A stretch of DNA of 64,000 nucleotides from Sabellastarte sp. h YS-2021 (taxonomy: Eukaryota > Annelida > Polychaeta > Sabellida > Sabellidae): contig OZ024930.1 of the NCBI GenBank assembly GCA_964017235.1, forward strand, positions 23,874,614 to 23,938,613, written 5' to 3'. Numbering within the stretch: the first letter of the stretch is position 1; every line of letters starts with the position of its first letter. The notes under the pieces are model-generated. The model searched no databases. It saw only the letters and a list, made by a program, of their open reading frames with translations, and was not told the origin of the DNA. The translations under genes and the position numbers were made by a program. Below are positions 55,441 through 64,000 of the stretch, piece after piece.

Positions 55441-56740
55441 GCAAGCCCAATTGGTAAAGCTCTGAGTCAGCCCAAACCACACCCTTCAGAAAGCACTGTG
55501 TGAAGGTATTGTGACTTCAGTGGCAGGCTGACAAGATTGGATCTAAGGAGACTCCCGACTGGAAGACCTTAGAAGCAGCAAAGGCACTGACATCATGGGC
55601 TTTAACCTGATGTCAAGTGTGAGCCTCCTGGTCAGAGAGCTCATAACATAGGATCACAGTCTGCTTGATCCAAGACGAGATAGTGGAAGGTGAGATATCT
55701 TGTTGAAACCTTTCTTAAAGGAGACAAGAACCACCTCTTTATTCTGCCTGATGTCTGAGGTCCTGTCCAAATAGTAGCACAGTGCTCTGACCGGAGAGAG
55801 GGACCTGTCAGACTTGAGGGATCTATCCAGAGTTGGGGGCCAGGGCTGTTATAACCCCAGGGGCCACACTGTCTGGACCCTCTATGGCCAGCTGATTCTA
55901 GGATAGAAAGCTGGGTGATGGATACAGGGACACCTTTGACCAATCGGATTGGTGTCCAATATATCAGCTTTGCCAAGCATGAATCTCACTTCTGCACTTG
56001 CCCGACCCAAGGGCCAAGAGGAATACCGTCTTGAAGGTCAAACGCTTCAAGGGGGACTTCTTGATTGGATCAAATGGAGTCTTAGCTGGTGCACGGCCAG
56101 TGAGAAGTTCCAGGAGGGTATGCCACTCCTGCCTTTGGGTCTGTCTCTGAGGAAACTATCCAGGAGACGAGCGAGATTTTCGTCCTTACTGATGTTGAAA
56201 AGTGAATTTCCCAATTTATCAACAATGGGTGACCTATAACCATCAATGGTGCTGGGCTGTTTGCCAAGCATGTATCTCACTTCTACGCTGGCCCGAACCC
56301 AGGGCCAAGAGGAAAACTGCCTTGAAGGTCAAATGCTTCAAGGAGGCCTTTAATTGGTTCAAAATGAACCCTGTCAGCTGGTGCAAAAACCAGGGAGAGG
56401 TTCCAGGAGGGGGTTCCCCTCCGGCCTTTGGATCTGTCTCAGTGGAAGCTATCCAGGAGACGAGTGAGATTTTCATCCTTACTAACATTGATGGGCAAAT
56501 TTCCAGGCTATCAGCAATGGCTGCTCTGTAACCAACAATAGTACTGGGCTGCAACTTCCTGTCCTGAAACAGGTACCTAAGGAAGTCAGCAACTGACTTA
56601 ACATGTGGTGCCCGAAGTACACCTGATGAATGATACATCACTTGGTAAAAATGACCCATTTCGATTTGCCTCATAGACTGATCTGATTGACCCCCCCTTT
56701 GAGGAGCCTCAATTCTTGCTGCCACTGCCTCAGACAAGTC
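55441..56740 (-). pseudogene. DIRS-B1 tyrosine recombinase with internal duplication
   Basis: The N-terminal domain lies at 56737-56500 (VADFLRYLFQDRKLQPSTI, VGYRAAIAD). The catalytic domain contains LGSGQRRSEIHAWQT and, in a second copy, ASAEVRFMLG-type text. 291 bp (97 codons) is duplicated in tandem: 55971-56261 and 56262-56552. At the HxxR motif the last Arg reads Ser, the Trp codon after CH is a stop, and the position of the nucleophile Tyr reads Phe (around 55500-55600). This gene is inactive. Confidence 0.82.
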
Positions 56741-58390
56741 CTGCTCCTCGATTGCTGAGGCTCTAGGAGCCCTGCAGGGAGATTAAGATTTGTCAGATTT
56801 CTGTGAGGGATCTGATCGAATGGCTGTGAACAGGCTGGACAGATTGGGCAGGCTCAGCGGGATGTGGCTGGACATGGCCACTAGATCCCAAAACCAAGGC
56901 ATGTTGGGCCACCCCGGAGCAATCAGAATGATTCTCTTGCATGGGGAGTCTTGCAACTTCTGAACCACTTGCCCAATAAGGCTGATGGTGGGAAGGTGTA
57001 TGCTTTCAGATCCTACCATGGCATACTGAGTGTATCCACTGCTGTGGCCAGGGGATCCGGTACCGGTGACACAAACAGAGGCAACTTGTTGTTGAACCTC
57101 CTAGCAAATAAGTCTATTTGAGCCGGTGCCACCTGCTGCAGATTGAGTGGAAGACCTCTGGAAGGAGAAACCACTCTGTTTGGATGGTCTGGCCTAGCCT
57201 GGATAGCTTGTCCGCTACCACATTCAGCCGGCCTGGAATGTGTCGGGCTTAGAGTCACCTGTTTCCTGGTACACCAGGTCAAGATTCTCCATAGTAGGGC
57301 ACACGTGGGCCCGACCTCATGGCTCCTTCCTTGTCTATGTATGACACTACTGTGGTGTTGTCAGTTGCTACAAGTACTATCTTGTTTGAGCAAAGTTCTT
57401 GGAACTCTTTTAAAGCCAGGAAGCCTGCTTTAAGTTCTAGATAGTTATGTGCAGCTTGCTTCCCGGGAGGGACCCGGTTCCTCCTGCAGTGTGCTCGTTT
57501 AAGTGAGCGCCCCACCCTTCTATTGAGGCGTCTGTAAATATTTGCAGAGCATGCTTTATTGGGTATAATGGTTGGCCTGTACATACATTGTCTTCCTTCA
57601 GCCACCATTGTAAATGGGGGTGCAGGGACCTGGGGACTTGGATCACCTTTTCCAGTGATTCTGGTACCCTCCAGTTGTTTTGAGATGCCACTGTATGGGT
57701 CTCATATGAAGTCGACCTAGATTAACTTGCTTTTCTGTAGCCGTCAGTAACCTATCAAGGACATGAATTCCCGGACCGGGCAAGCCGGTAGGGATAGCAG
57801 TTTTAACATAGTCTCTTGAAGGTTCTGTCACCGGTCCAGAGTCGGTCGGAACCGATCAGACCTGAAGTCGAACTAGTAGCCTACAAAATCAAAGTCTTGT
57901 TTGGGCTCCCGCTCTGATTTCTGTAAGTTCATCAGCCAACCCAGTGGCTGACACATTATTTACTAGTTCCTGTGAAGGTTGGAGACAAGCCTGGGATCTG
58001 GCTCTCACCAACCAGTCGTCTAGGTACTGGTGGCTTCTTAAGTCCTTGTGTATGGTCACACGTTTCACCTCCTTTGGTATCACAGTGAACTCCAAAGGTG
58101 CTGTGGACAAAACCGAATAGCAGGCATTACCTGGATTGTTCTTGTATAGGTATATGGGAGTAGGTATCCCTCCTTGAACATTTGTAATACCTAGGGTCCA
58201 GCCCCCAAGGCTTCCTAAGTTCCCGAAAAAGGGCTTAGTCTGGACCCTATAGGCCGATTGTGTGCCACATTTGGGACATTTGGTATTTTGATAAACATTT
58301 TCTGTCCCTCCGGACACTGGTCCAGTCTGGTGACAATGATCCAGGTTAACAGTCTCTCTGTTCTTATTGTGGGCTGGTGGGACTGACACA
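56741..58390 (-). pseudogene. pol: DIRS-B1 RT-RNase H (broken)
   Basis: The DIRS connector (57019-56783; 57282-57013 with LFVSPVPDPLATAVDTLSMPW) is followed upstream by RNase H: ELKAGFLALKEFQEL and VATDNTTVVSYIDKEG (57608-57279), and IFTDASIEGWGAHLNEH (57691-57437). RT is represented by VIPKEVKRVTIHKDL and QYLDDWLVRARSQ (58389-57889). The N-terminal RT blocks have been replaced by unrelated text near 58150-58390, so the gene is truncated as well as frameshifted. Confidence 0.82.
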
Positions 58391-58680
58391 ACTTTTCATA
58401 TTAATAGACTCTTCGCCCCGGGCCAGCAGTCTGCAAGGTGCAGCACTTACAGAGCAATTGTCATTCGTCAGATGTCTGACCCCTGGCCGGACATGACAAA
58501 ATTTATCTCTCCAGCCAAGTCCAGCACTGATAACTGGTTAAGGGAAGGTTGCCTGGCAGTAGCTTGGGACACTGGCATGTCACATCACCAAGACCACTGA
58601 CCGGTCTAAGAATTCTCTGTAACCAAATTAACCTTAGGTAACTCTGTCCGGTACCAGGACTCCATACCCGGTACTTAACT
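58391..58680. other. Spacer, no gene seen
   Basis: No recognisable feature other than 'ccggtac'-type words shared with the adjacent minisatellite. Confidence 0.4.
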
Positions 58681-59227
58681 GTAACCAGCAATTCTCTGTA
58701 ACCGGCAAAAAACTGGCAGGCTGGGGTCACCAATCAATTTTGACAGCTACTGGTCTATATTTAGCCAGCCTTTTTTTTTTTTTTTTTTTTTTTGTAACCA
58801 GTTGGCTCGCAGCATTATTCAGTAAGGACTGTGTAGCCAGCACTTTGACTGTGTAGCCAGCAAGTGTACTAGGCTGTGTAGCCAATACCAGCCGGTACAC
58901 TGTGTAATCAGTTGTTGAAGCAAGTGTACTAGGCTGTGTAGCCAGTACCAGCCGGTACACTCTGTAACCAGTTGTTGAGGCAAGTGTACACGGCTGTGTA
59001 GCCAGTACCAGCCGGTACACTCTGTAACAGTTGTAGCCAGTAATAAAAAAACTGTAACTGGCAAAAAAACTGGCAGGCTGGGGTCAGCAACGAATTCAGA
59101 CAGCCACTGGTCTATATTTAGTCAGTTTATGTAACTAGTTGGGTGAAAAACAGCACAGTAACGACTGTGTAGCCAGTGCCCTGCCGGTAGACTTGTAACC
59201 GGTAGGTTGAAGCCATATGTAGCCAAT
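58681..59227. repeat. 60-bp minisatellite, left block
   Basis: 'caagtgtact/a' occurs at 58861, 58921 and 58981, exactly 60 bp apart, with 'ggctgtgtagcca' and 'cagccggtacactctgtaac'. A longer unit repeats around them: 'aaactggcaggctggggtca...tggtctatatttag' at about 58706 and 59069. A run of about 23 T lies near 58770-58793. Because 60 is a multiple of three, one strand shows a repetitive open frame, which is not a gene. It is interrupted by DIRS-D1 at 59228. Confidence 0.9.
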
Positions 59228-59625
59228 TTGAAAATTTTATTTTAAATGTAGCTTTTATAAGCTACAATACTTACCTATTGAAACAGAGTGCTATTCCGTT
59301 GACCACCGGAAAAGCTGCCAACGGGTAGAAAGTTGGAAACTTTCCCGGCCGAGTGCGGGGAGAGGTCTCCCCGGAGCCGGCTCACTTCACCGGATACACC
59401 GGTACCGAGATGACCGGATATATGACGACTGCGCAGCAAATCACGTGATTCTTCCTTCTTTCTGTTGGGATCTATCCCCGGCAGTGAGGTGTCGGTAAGC
59501 GGGGACGGACCGGGAGGGCCTATATCTGTTTCAATAGGTAAGTATTGTAGCTTATAAAAGCTACATTTAAAATAAAATTTTCAATTTTATTGCGCTACAA
59601 TGTACTTACCTATTGAAACAGAGTG
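59228..59625 (-). repeat. DIRS-D1 right ITR and ICR
   Basis: The outer end TTGAAAATTTTATTTTAAATG, GTAGCTTTTATAAGCTAC and ACTTACCTATTGAAACAG are followed by the ITR proper. The ICR at about 59520-59625 has GGTAAGT, TATAAAAG, the seam TTTTCAATTTTATTG, then left-end text. The outermost 12 bases and the GTAGCTTTTATAAGCTAC hairpin are shared with family A; interior ITR sequence is not. Confidence 0.9.
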
Positions 59626-61222
59626 CTGAATTCCAACATCTTGGATGGTGGGAAGACAGCTCACAGACTAGTTCCAGTACGTTTATGTGAAGGCGTTTTT
59701 CTATTTGAGACCATAGACCTCCTACGGAGTCGTGATTTAAGTGAGCGCCCCAGCCTGCGTTTGATGCGTCTGTAAAGATTAGAATGTCGTGATCTCTGGG
59801 GTGTAGGAATTCTCCGACTAGGACGTTTTGGGGATTTAGCCACCATTCCCCGTGTTGTTTCATTCTGTGAGTCCAAGGAATTGGAGAATTCAAGGGCATC
59901 GGAGCTCTCCAGTGAGTCTTGAGATGCCATTGAAAAGGTCTCATGTGTATCCTGCCCAGTTTCACAGTTTTCTCCGTGGATGCAAGTAATCCAATGATGG
60001 ACATAAGTGTCCGTGCACTGAGAGTCAATCTCGTCGCGATTGCGTTGAATGTATTTTGGATCTTGCTCCATCTGTCTTTTGTGGGTTTGACCAGGCCTTG
60101 GTCCAACGCAAAATGGTAGCCTATGAAGTCGAACCTCTGCTGGGGGGTGAGCTCCGATTTCTTGAGGTTTACGATGAAACCCAGGCTTCGAACCAGGAAG
60201 AGAAGTTTTGTTGTGTTTTCCTGAGCCTCTGGCTGAGAAGTGGCTCTTATTAACCAGTCGTCTAAATATTGGTGTAGACGGATGTCTTGTTTTAAAGCCA
60301 GGAGCTTTACCTCCTTCACTAGGGAGGTAAAAACTAGGGGGGCCGTGGCCAGTCCGAAAGGAAGGCTGGTGAACTGGTATGTGGTTCCCTTGTGGTGAAA
60401 CCTGAGGAACTTTCTTGATTGAGGGTGAATGGGGATGTGTAGATATGCATCTGACAGATCTATTGAGGTGACCCATTCTCCTTGTCTGAGCGATGTGCGG
60501 ATAGATTCTGGAGTTTCCATCTTGAACTTGGGAGACTGTTAGGTATTGGTTTAGGGAGCTGAGATCTATGACGGGTCTCCATTTGTTCCCTGGTTTTGGA
60601 ACTAAGAACAGTCGGCTGTAGACCCCGAGACTGTCTTGTTTACTTTTTCTATTGCGTTTTTGGTTAGAAGATCCAGAATAGAAGTCGACAAGGCATTGTC
60701 TTTGTCGGCGTCGTTGTATTCGCTGTGGATGCAAGGTGTTCTGGACAACTTGGGATGGTCCCTGAACGGTAGGCGGTAACCCTGTCTTAAGAGGTCCAGT
60801 TGAAAGGGGTGAGCGCCTTGTTGTTCCCAATGTTCTACAAACCACTTGAGTCTGCCTCCTACAGGGAGGTCTTTTATGTTTTCTTGGATATATAAAGGTA
60901 CCTTGCCTAACCGTACACTCTTTACCCCCTCCGGTGGGGTGTTTTTGCTCAGAGTCACTTGCCTCTCTGGAAGGCCACTGCTCCCGGGATGGTTGAGTGG
61001 TTTGTGGGGATCCCAAGGAAGCCCTGAAGGGGTTGAAGGAAGTTGTCCATGATTGAGTGGGGGAGAGGATTGAGGAGTGTCATTGGTTTTGTGTTTGTTG
61101 TTGGCTCTGGTTCCCACTGATGTTTTTACCTCTACCCCTGCGAGCTCCTCTGCCTTTGTTGCTACCACGAAAACCACCCCTGTGTGGTTGTTGCTGTGGG
61201 TAGAATTGAGGGGGCATGACAT
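59606..61222 (-). pseudogene. pol: DIRS-D1 RT with truncated RNase H
   Basis: 61222-60602 starts inside gag in another frame and has PVGGRLKWFVEHWEQQG. After a short stretch in the neighbouring frame (about 60640-60525, with SRLFLVPKPGNKWRPVIDL) the original frame resumes at 60520-59606: SIDLSDAYLHIPIHP, FTSLPFGLATAPLVFT, QYLDDWLIRAT (intact catalytic doublet), thumb text, then RNase H start IFTDASNAGWGAH and HINVLEL. It ends in ICR-derived residues. The missing RNase H C terminus and recombinase follow from one deletion. Two indels of opposite sign restore the frame. Confidence 0.88.
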
Positions 61223-63302
61223 ATTGAGGAGGGGGCATCTGGTAATACCCTCCTTGTTGATACGCCCCTCTGCCCCTGCCCCTGGGTTTCTTCTTCTGCT
61301 TGCCGTAGGGGTGAAACCTTGTGCTTTGTTGGTTTCCGGTCTTAACTCCGAGACCTATCAGGTGTTGTTCGTATTCTTGCATCAACGATCTCTCAAATAG
61401 GTCTGGGCCAGAGATAGGGGCTGCCCGTAGATTCTTTAGGCGATATGAATCAAGACTATTATGGGCGTTCTTGAGATAGGAGTCCCTTCTGATGAGGACT
61501 AGGTTGGTTAGCAGGTGGAGAAATTTCTCCAGTAAGTGTTGATAGGCGACAGCGGTACTCCTGCTGATGTCCAGCATGAACTGCATCTGTGGGGTATCCT
61601 CTACAGTTGAGTTGAGCAGTTGATGGAGAAACTGATCCCTGTTGTTTGGGTCTGGATCTGATGCCAGTAATCCAAATGTCTTTTCCCTTTGGTCTCTAGC
61701 TGCTCTGAGATTGTTAAGGGTCGATTCACTGGCGGTTGAGAGTGTTGATAGAAAATCTGAAGTAGCAATGCACTCCCTAACCATAAGTTCCAGTTTAACC
61801 AGTTCTCGTTGGTTGATAGAGGCTGTAGGAAGGCCTTTGTACCCGGGCCTGGCAATGTTTGAGAAAGCCTGTGGTACTACTTGAGGTCTCTGTTCAAACC
61901 TTTCCCCTGCCACTGGGTACCAGTTCCCTTTGTTTGGTGGGTTGGGTACAAATTGTCCAATATCCAGGGAAGTTGATGAGGCTGGTCCAGGTTTGACCAC
62001 CGTATCCTGGTTTTGGAGCAGTTTTGCGATGTCATCCATAAGGGGAAGTTTGAGAGACGGTGGACGGGAGGATTGCTCCATGCGGAACATATTTGGATCG
62101 CGTCCAAGTCCTGAGCCGAGTTTGTAATCCTCCGTCTTTGCTGGGTCGTCTATGCCAAGGTATTGGCGTACTCGGTCGATGAATGCGTGGAAATCTGCCT
62201 TGGGGGGAGGTGCTAAGTTCTCCGGTTCTGAGTCATCTACTTGAGAGGCAGATGAGTAAGATGATCCAGACTCCAAGCCATAGTCTCCCTTCTCGAGCCT
62301 TTGGAGGGGAGATTCTGATCGAGTTGGTGGTTGGGTTGGAGATGGAAGAGTAGGAGAAACTACCGCTTTAGTGGCTTGAGCGATAGAAGCTGACCCCTTT
62401 ACCCCTTTTAATCCTTTCTTGACTGTCTGGTGAAAGGAGGTGTCCATCGGTTCTGGGGGTGTTGGAACCGGTTGGTTAGGTTGTGTTTGAACGACCTGGC
62501 CAGGTTGAGCCTGTGCAGATGGCTGTGGTGCTGAACTATCTGAAGGAGTTGGGGAGAATTTCTTGAACATTTCCTCCATGGAGGAGGTCAGAAACTGTTG
62601 AAGGCCTGATTGAAGTTGTGAGGATAGGTCCAACATTTGTTTCTGATTTCGCTGTGACAAATTTTCCATCATTTGCAGGTTTTGCTGTTCGAAATGTGCT
62701 TTTAGCATCTGTGTGCGAGGAGTAGGTGGAGGTACCAGTCTCTGTGGATCTGGAGCGGACGAGAACATTGGGTCCTGCTGGATGGTGGCTTTGGGTTGTG
62801 CTGGAGTCTTGAAAAAGACTGTTGATGTGGTGGGCACCGTGAGAAAAGCCGCGGACCTTGGAGGCGGTACAGAAGGTTGTACAAATTGTATCACACTAGA
62901 GGGGAGATTCTGTGTCGACTGCAGTGGAGACAAGCCGGCCGGTGCTGACACTCCGGTCGGAGACACATAGCCGGTAGTACCGGTCCCGCTATCCTCGGTA
63001 TTTAAATCCAAGATGGAGTCGTCTATTTCACCGGCCTCCGGATTCTCATCTTCCGGTTCCGGATCAGCCGGCAAATTCTTGGATGCACGCTTGGCACTTC
63101 TTTCGTGAAATACAGTCTGGAGGTGATTCCATTCCACCTCTGTAAGGGCTGAACATGCAGAGCCAGCCTCTAGAGGGGCTCCTGAGGCACAAGGGTCATC
63201 CCCTTTACAATGCATTCTACAGCTGTAACACCTCAGGTGCTTATCAAATGCTGGCATCCAGTGCCCACATTTTCCCCTCTTCTGATAAGGAGTGCCTACC
63301 AT
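61080..63302 (-). CDS. gag: DIRS-D1 gag, intact
   Basis: The longest open frame in the window: 760 codons counted from 63362. The start is taken at the internal ATG 63302, because the first 20 residues look like read-through of leader sequence. A Cys/His cluster follows (CGH, then C-x2-C in RCYSC, then CKGDDPC; residues ~32-58 of the long frame), a likely zinc-binding motif. The middle is Pro/Gln/Ser-rich with coiled-coil-like Gln/Leu text (~residues 225-260), then conserved helices. The tail is Arg/Gly-rich (RGGFRGSNKGRGARRGRGK), expected to bind RNA. It overlaps the start of the RT frame (61080-61222) in the +1 frame. Role inferred: particle or RNA packaging for retrotransposition. Intact gag in a recombinase-less copy suggests recent activity in trans. 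Confidence 0.82.
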   Translation of the reverse strand: MVGTPYQKRGKCGHWMPAFDKHLRCYSCRMHCKGDDPCASGAPLEAGSACSALTEVEWNHLQTVFHERSAKRASKNLPADPEPEDENPEAGEIDDSILDLNTEDSGTGTTGYVSPTGVSAPAGLSPLQSTQNLPSSVIQFVQPSVPPPRSAAFLTVPTTSTVFFKTPAQPKATIQQDPMFSSAPDPQRLVPPPTPRTQMLKAHFEQQNLQMMENLSQRNQKQMLDLSSQLQSGLQQFLTSSMEEMFKKFSPTPSDSSAPQPSAQAQPGQVVQTQPNQPVPTPPEPMDTSFHQTVKKGLKGVKGSASIAQATKAVVSPTLPSPTQPPTRSESPLQRLEKGDYGLESGSSYSSASQVDDSEPENLAPPPKADFHAFIDRVRQYLGIDDPAKTEDYKLGSGLGRDPNMFRMEQSSRPPSLKLPLMDDIAKLLQNQDTVVKPGPASSTSLDIGQFVPNPPNKGNWYPVAGERFEQRPQVVPQAFSNIARPGYKGLPTASINQRELVKLELMVRECIATSDFLSTLSTASESTLNNLRAARDQREKTFGLLASDPDPNNRDQFLHQLLNSTVEDTPQMQFMLDISRSTAVAYQHLLEKFLHLLTNLVLIRRDSYLKNAHNSLDSYRLKNLRAAPISGPDLFERSLMQEYEQHLIGLGVKTGNQQSTRFHPYGKQKKKPRGRGRGAYQQGGYYQMPPPQYVMPPQFYPQQQPHRGGFRGSNKGRGARRGRGKNISGNQSQQQTQNQ

Positions 63303-63489
63303 GTTAGTGGTGGAAAATATAAGTGTCACAAAGTACAAGACACAAGTAGTTAATCTCACCAAAGAGTATACTAAAGTTGTCTATAAACAACGGTGAGACA
63401 ATAGATATATTCCAAGAGTAAATATCCTCTTAGAAACTGTATAAAAACTGTCACAAAGTGAGAGTTCCAAAGAAAGCCAACTGATAAGA
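63303..63489 (-). other. DIRS-D1 leader
   Basis: Between the left ITR and gag start. AT-rich, with no separate gene seen. Confidence 0.5.
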
Positions 63490-63714
63490 TGGCTACCAAC
63501 GGAAAGAAGGAAGAATCACGTGATCTGCTGCGCAGTCGTCATATATCCGGTCATCTCGGTACCGGTGTATCTGGTGAAGTGAGCCGGCTCCGGGGAGACC
63601 TCTCCCCGCACTCGGCCGGGAAAGTTTCCAACTTTCTACCCGTTGGCAGCTTTTCCGGTGGTCAACGGAATAGCACTCTGTTTCAATAGGTAAGTACATT
63701 GTAGCGCAATAAAA
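63490..63714 (-). repeat. DIRS-D1 left ITR
   Basis: Reverse complement begins TTTTATTGCGCTACAATG, then TACTTACCTATTGAAACAG, then GC-rich text (CCGG-rich) matching the right ITR over about 210 bp with roughly three mismatches. Confidence 0.92.
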
Positions 63715-64000
63715 TGCTAAAGCAAGTGTACAAGGCTGTATAGCCGGTACCGGCCGGTACACTCTGTAACCAGTTGTTGAGGCAAGTGTACAAGGCTGTG
63801 TAGCCGGTACAGGTCGGTACACTCTGTAACCAGTTGATAAAGCAAGTGTACAAGGCTGTGTAGTCGGTGCACCCATCGGTGCTGAAGCAATTTTACAACT
63901 ATATTTTGTGTTGAATTCAGCTGGCTGTAGGTTTCCACCATTAATAAAAGTATTTCTTTGAACGCACGTCTTATTTGAGATTTTTGACAGTTGCTGGGAA
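63715..64000. repeat. 60-bp minisatellite, right block and flank
   Basis: 'caagtgtacaaggctgt' at 63724, 63783 and 63843 (spacing 59-60). Units continue the block interrupted by D1. After about 63880 the repeat fades into unassigned sequence. Confidence 0.85.

Larger units (their letters stand above)
54668..58390 (-). mobile_element. DIRS-B1, 5'-truncated
   Basis: Minus-strand family B element: right ITR, ICR, 3' untranslated region (55045-55440), recombinase, RNase H and RT. Homology stops around 58250-58390 inside the RT N terminus, with no gag or left ITR. Frames are heavily broken and the recombinase has lost catalytic residues. Confidence 0.82.
59228..63714 (-). mobile_element. DIRS-D1, young internally deleted element
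   Basis: Minus-strand element of a fourth family, 4.49 kb. Both ITRs (59228 to ~59470 and 63490-63714) match over about 210 bp with about three differences by eye, so insertion is recent. It has ICR, RT with part of RNase H, and gag, but no tyrosine recombinase: RNase H text breaks after HINVLEL at about 59675 and passes within ~90 bp to the ICR. The flanks are the 60-bp minisatellite on both sides, with no target duplication. It is a non-autonomous derivative that still has an open gag. Confidence 0.92.

Noticed and set aside
58727-59064. Protein with 20-residue repeats (LVLATQP...)
   Set aside because: A by-product of a 60-bp minisatellite whose period is a multiple of three; no start context or conserved domain. 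The frame at 63493-63941 has the same cause.
59661-61016. 451-residue minus-strand frame as a separate gene
   Set aside because: Mostly a shadow of D1 RT; only its middle (about 60525-60640) carries real RT text, because two indels shift the frame there.

Overview
This window is eukaryotic, non-coding-dominated DNA that looks like an animal transposon graveyard, probably from an invertebrate; the species cannot be read from it. There are no operons, Shine-Dalgarno sites or bacterial genes. No convincing host protein gene was found. Nearly every coding remnant belongs to a retrotransposon, and the rest is satellite or minisatellite DNA, terminal-inverted-repeat DNA elements and AT-rich sequence.

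The dominant component is DIRS-type retrotransposons, which carry gag, reverse transcriptase-RNase H (RT-RH) and a tyrosine recombinase (YR) instead of a DDE integrase. At least four families are present. Family A has A1 (+, 805-6779), A2 (-, 12119-~17100), A3 (-, 24666-27986), A4 (-, 28046-34244) and detached end fragments. Family B has B1 (-, 54668-~58390) and a relic (B2) split by A4. Family C is C1 (-, 35535-~42600). Family D is D1 (-, 59228-63714). A Ngaro/PAT-like RT-RH fossil lies at 7081-9925. Families A-D share one architecture: inverted terminal repeats (ITRs) with unequal outer ends, plus an internal complementary region (ICR) just inside the right ITR. The ICR is the complement of both outer ends joined together, as in Dictyostelium DIRS-1. 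Insertions lack target-site duplications; A1 and D1 sit in CAAT-type sites and A4 in a GAAT-type site.

Layout. 1-803 holds an AT-rich flank and ~150-bp minisatellite units; A1 is inserted in them and they resume at 6780. 7081-10405 is the Ngaro-like fossil, broken by a palindromic DNA element and a ~190-bp insertion, then a ~145-bp tandem repeat. 10405-12118 is unrecognised AT-rich DNA and a DIRS 3' relic. 12119-17100 is A2. 17882-22102 is a Ty3/Gypsy element with in-frame stops. 22303-24325 is a TIR element with a 107-bp internal repeat. 24573-35530 is a nest of A3, A4 and B2. 35535-42600 is C1, split by an insertion flanked by TTAA. 42780-54330 is a ~168-bp minisatellite with a ~10.1-kb array of a ~133-bp satellite in its middle. 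54340-58390 is B1 and junk. 58390-64000 is a 60-bp minisatellite interrupted by D1, which has near-identical ITRs and an intact 760-codon gag but no recombinase.

Most reading frames are broken. D1 gag, the C1 gag body and several single RT or YR domains remain open. The most informative material is the comparative terminal structure of four DIRS families side by side: ICRs that equal circle junctions, a TATA-like box about 30 nt before the right end in three families, splice-donor-like GGTAAG in three, and reconstructable empty sites.
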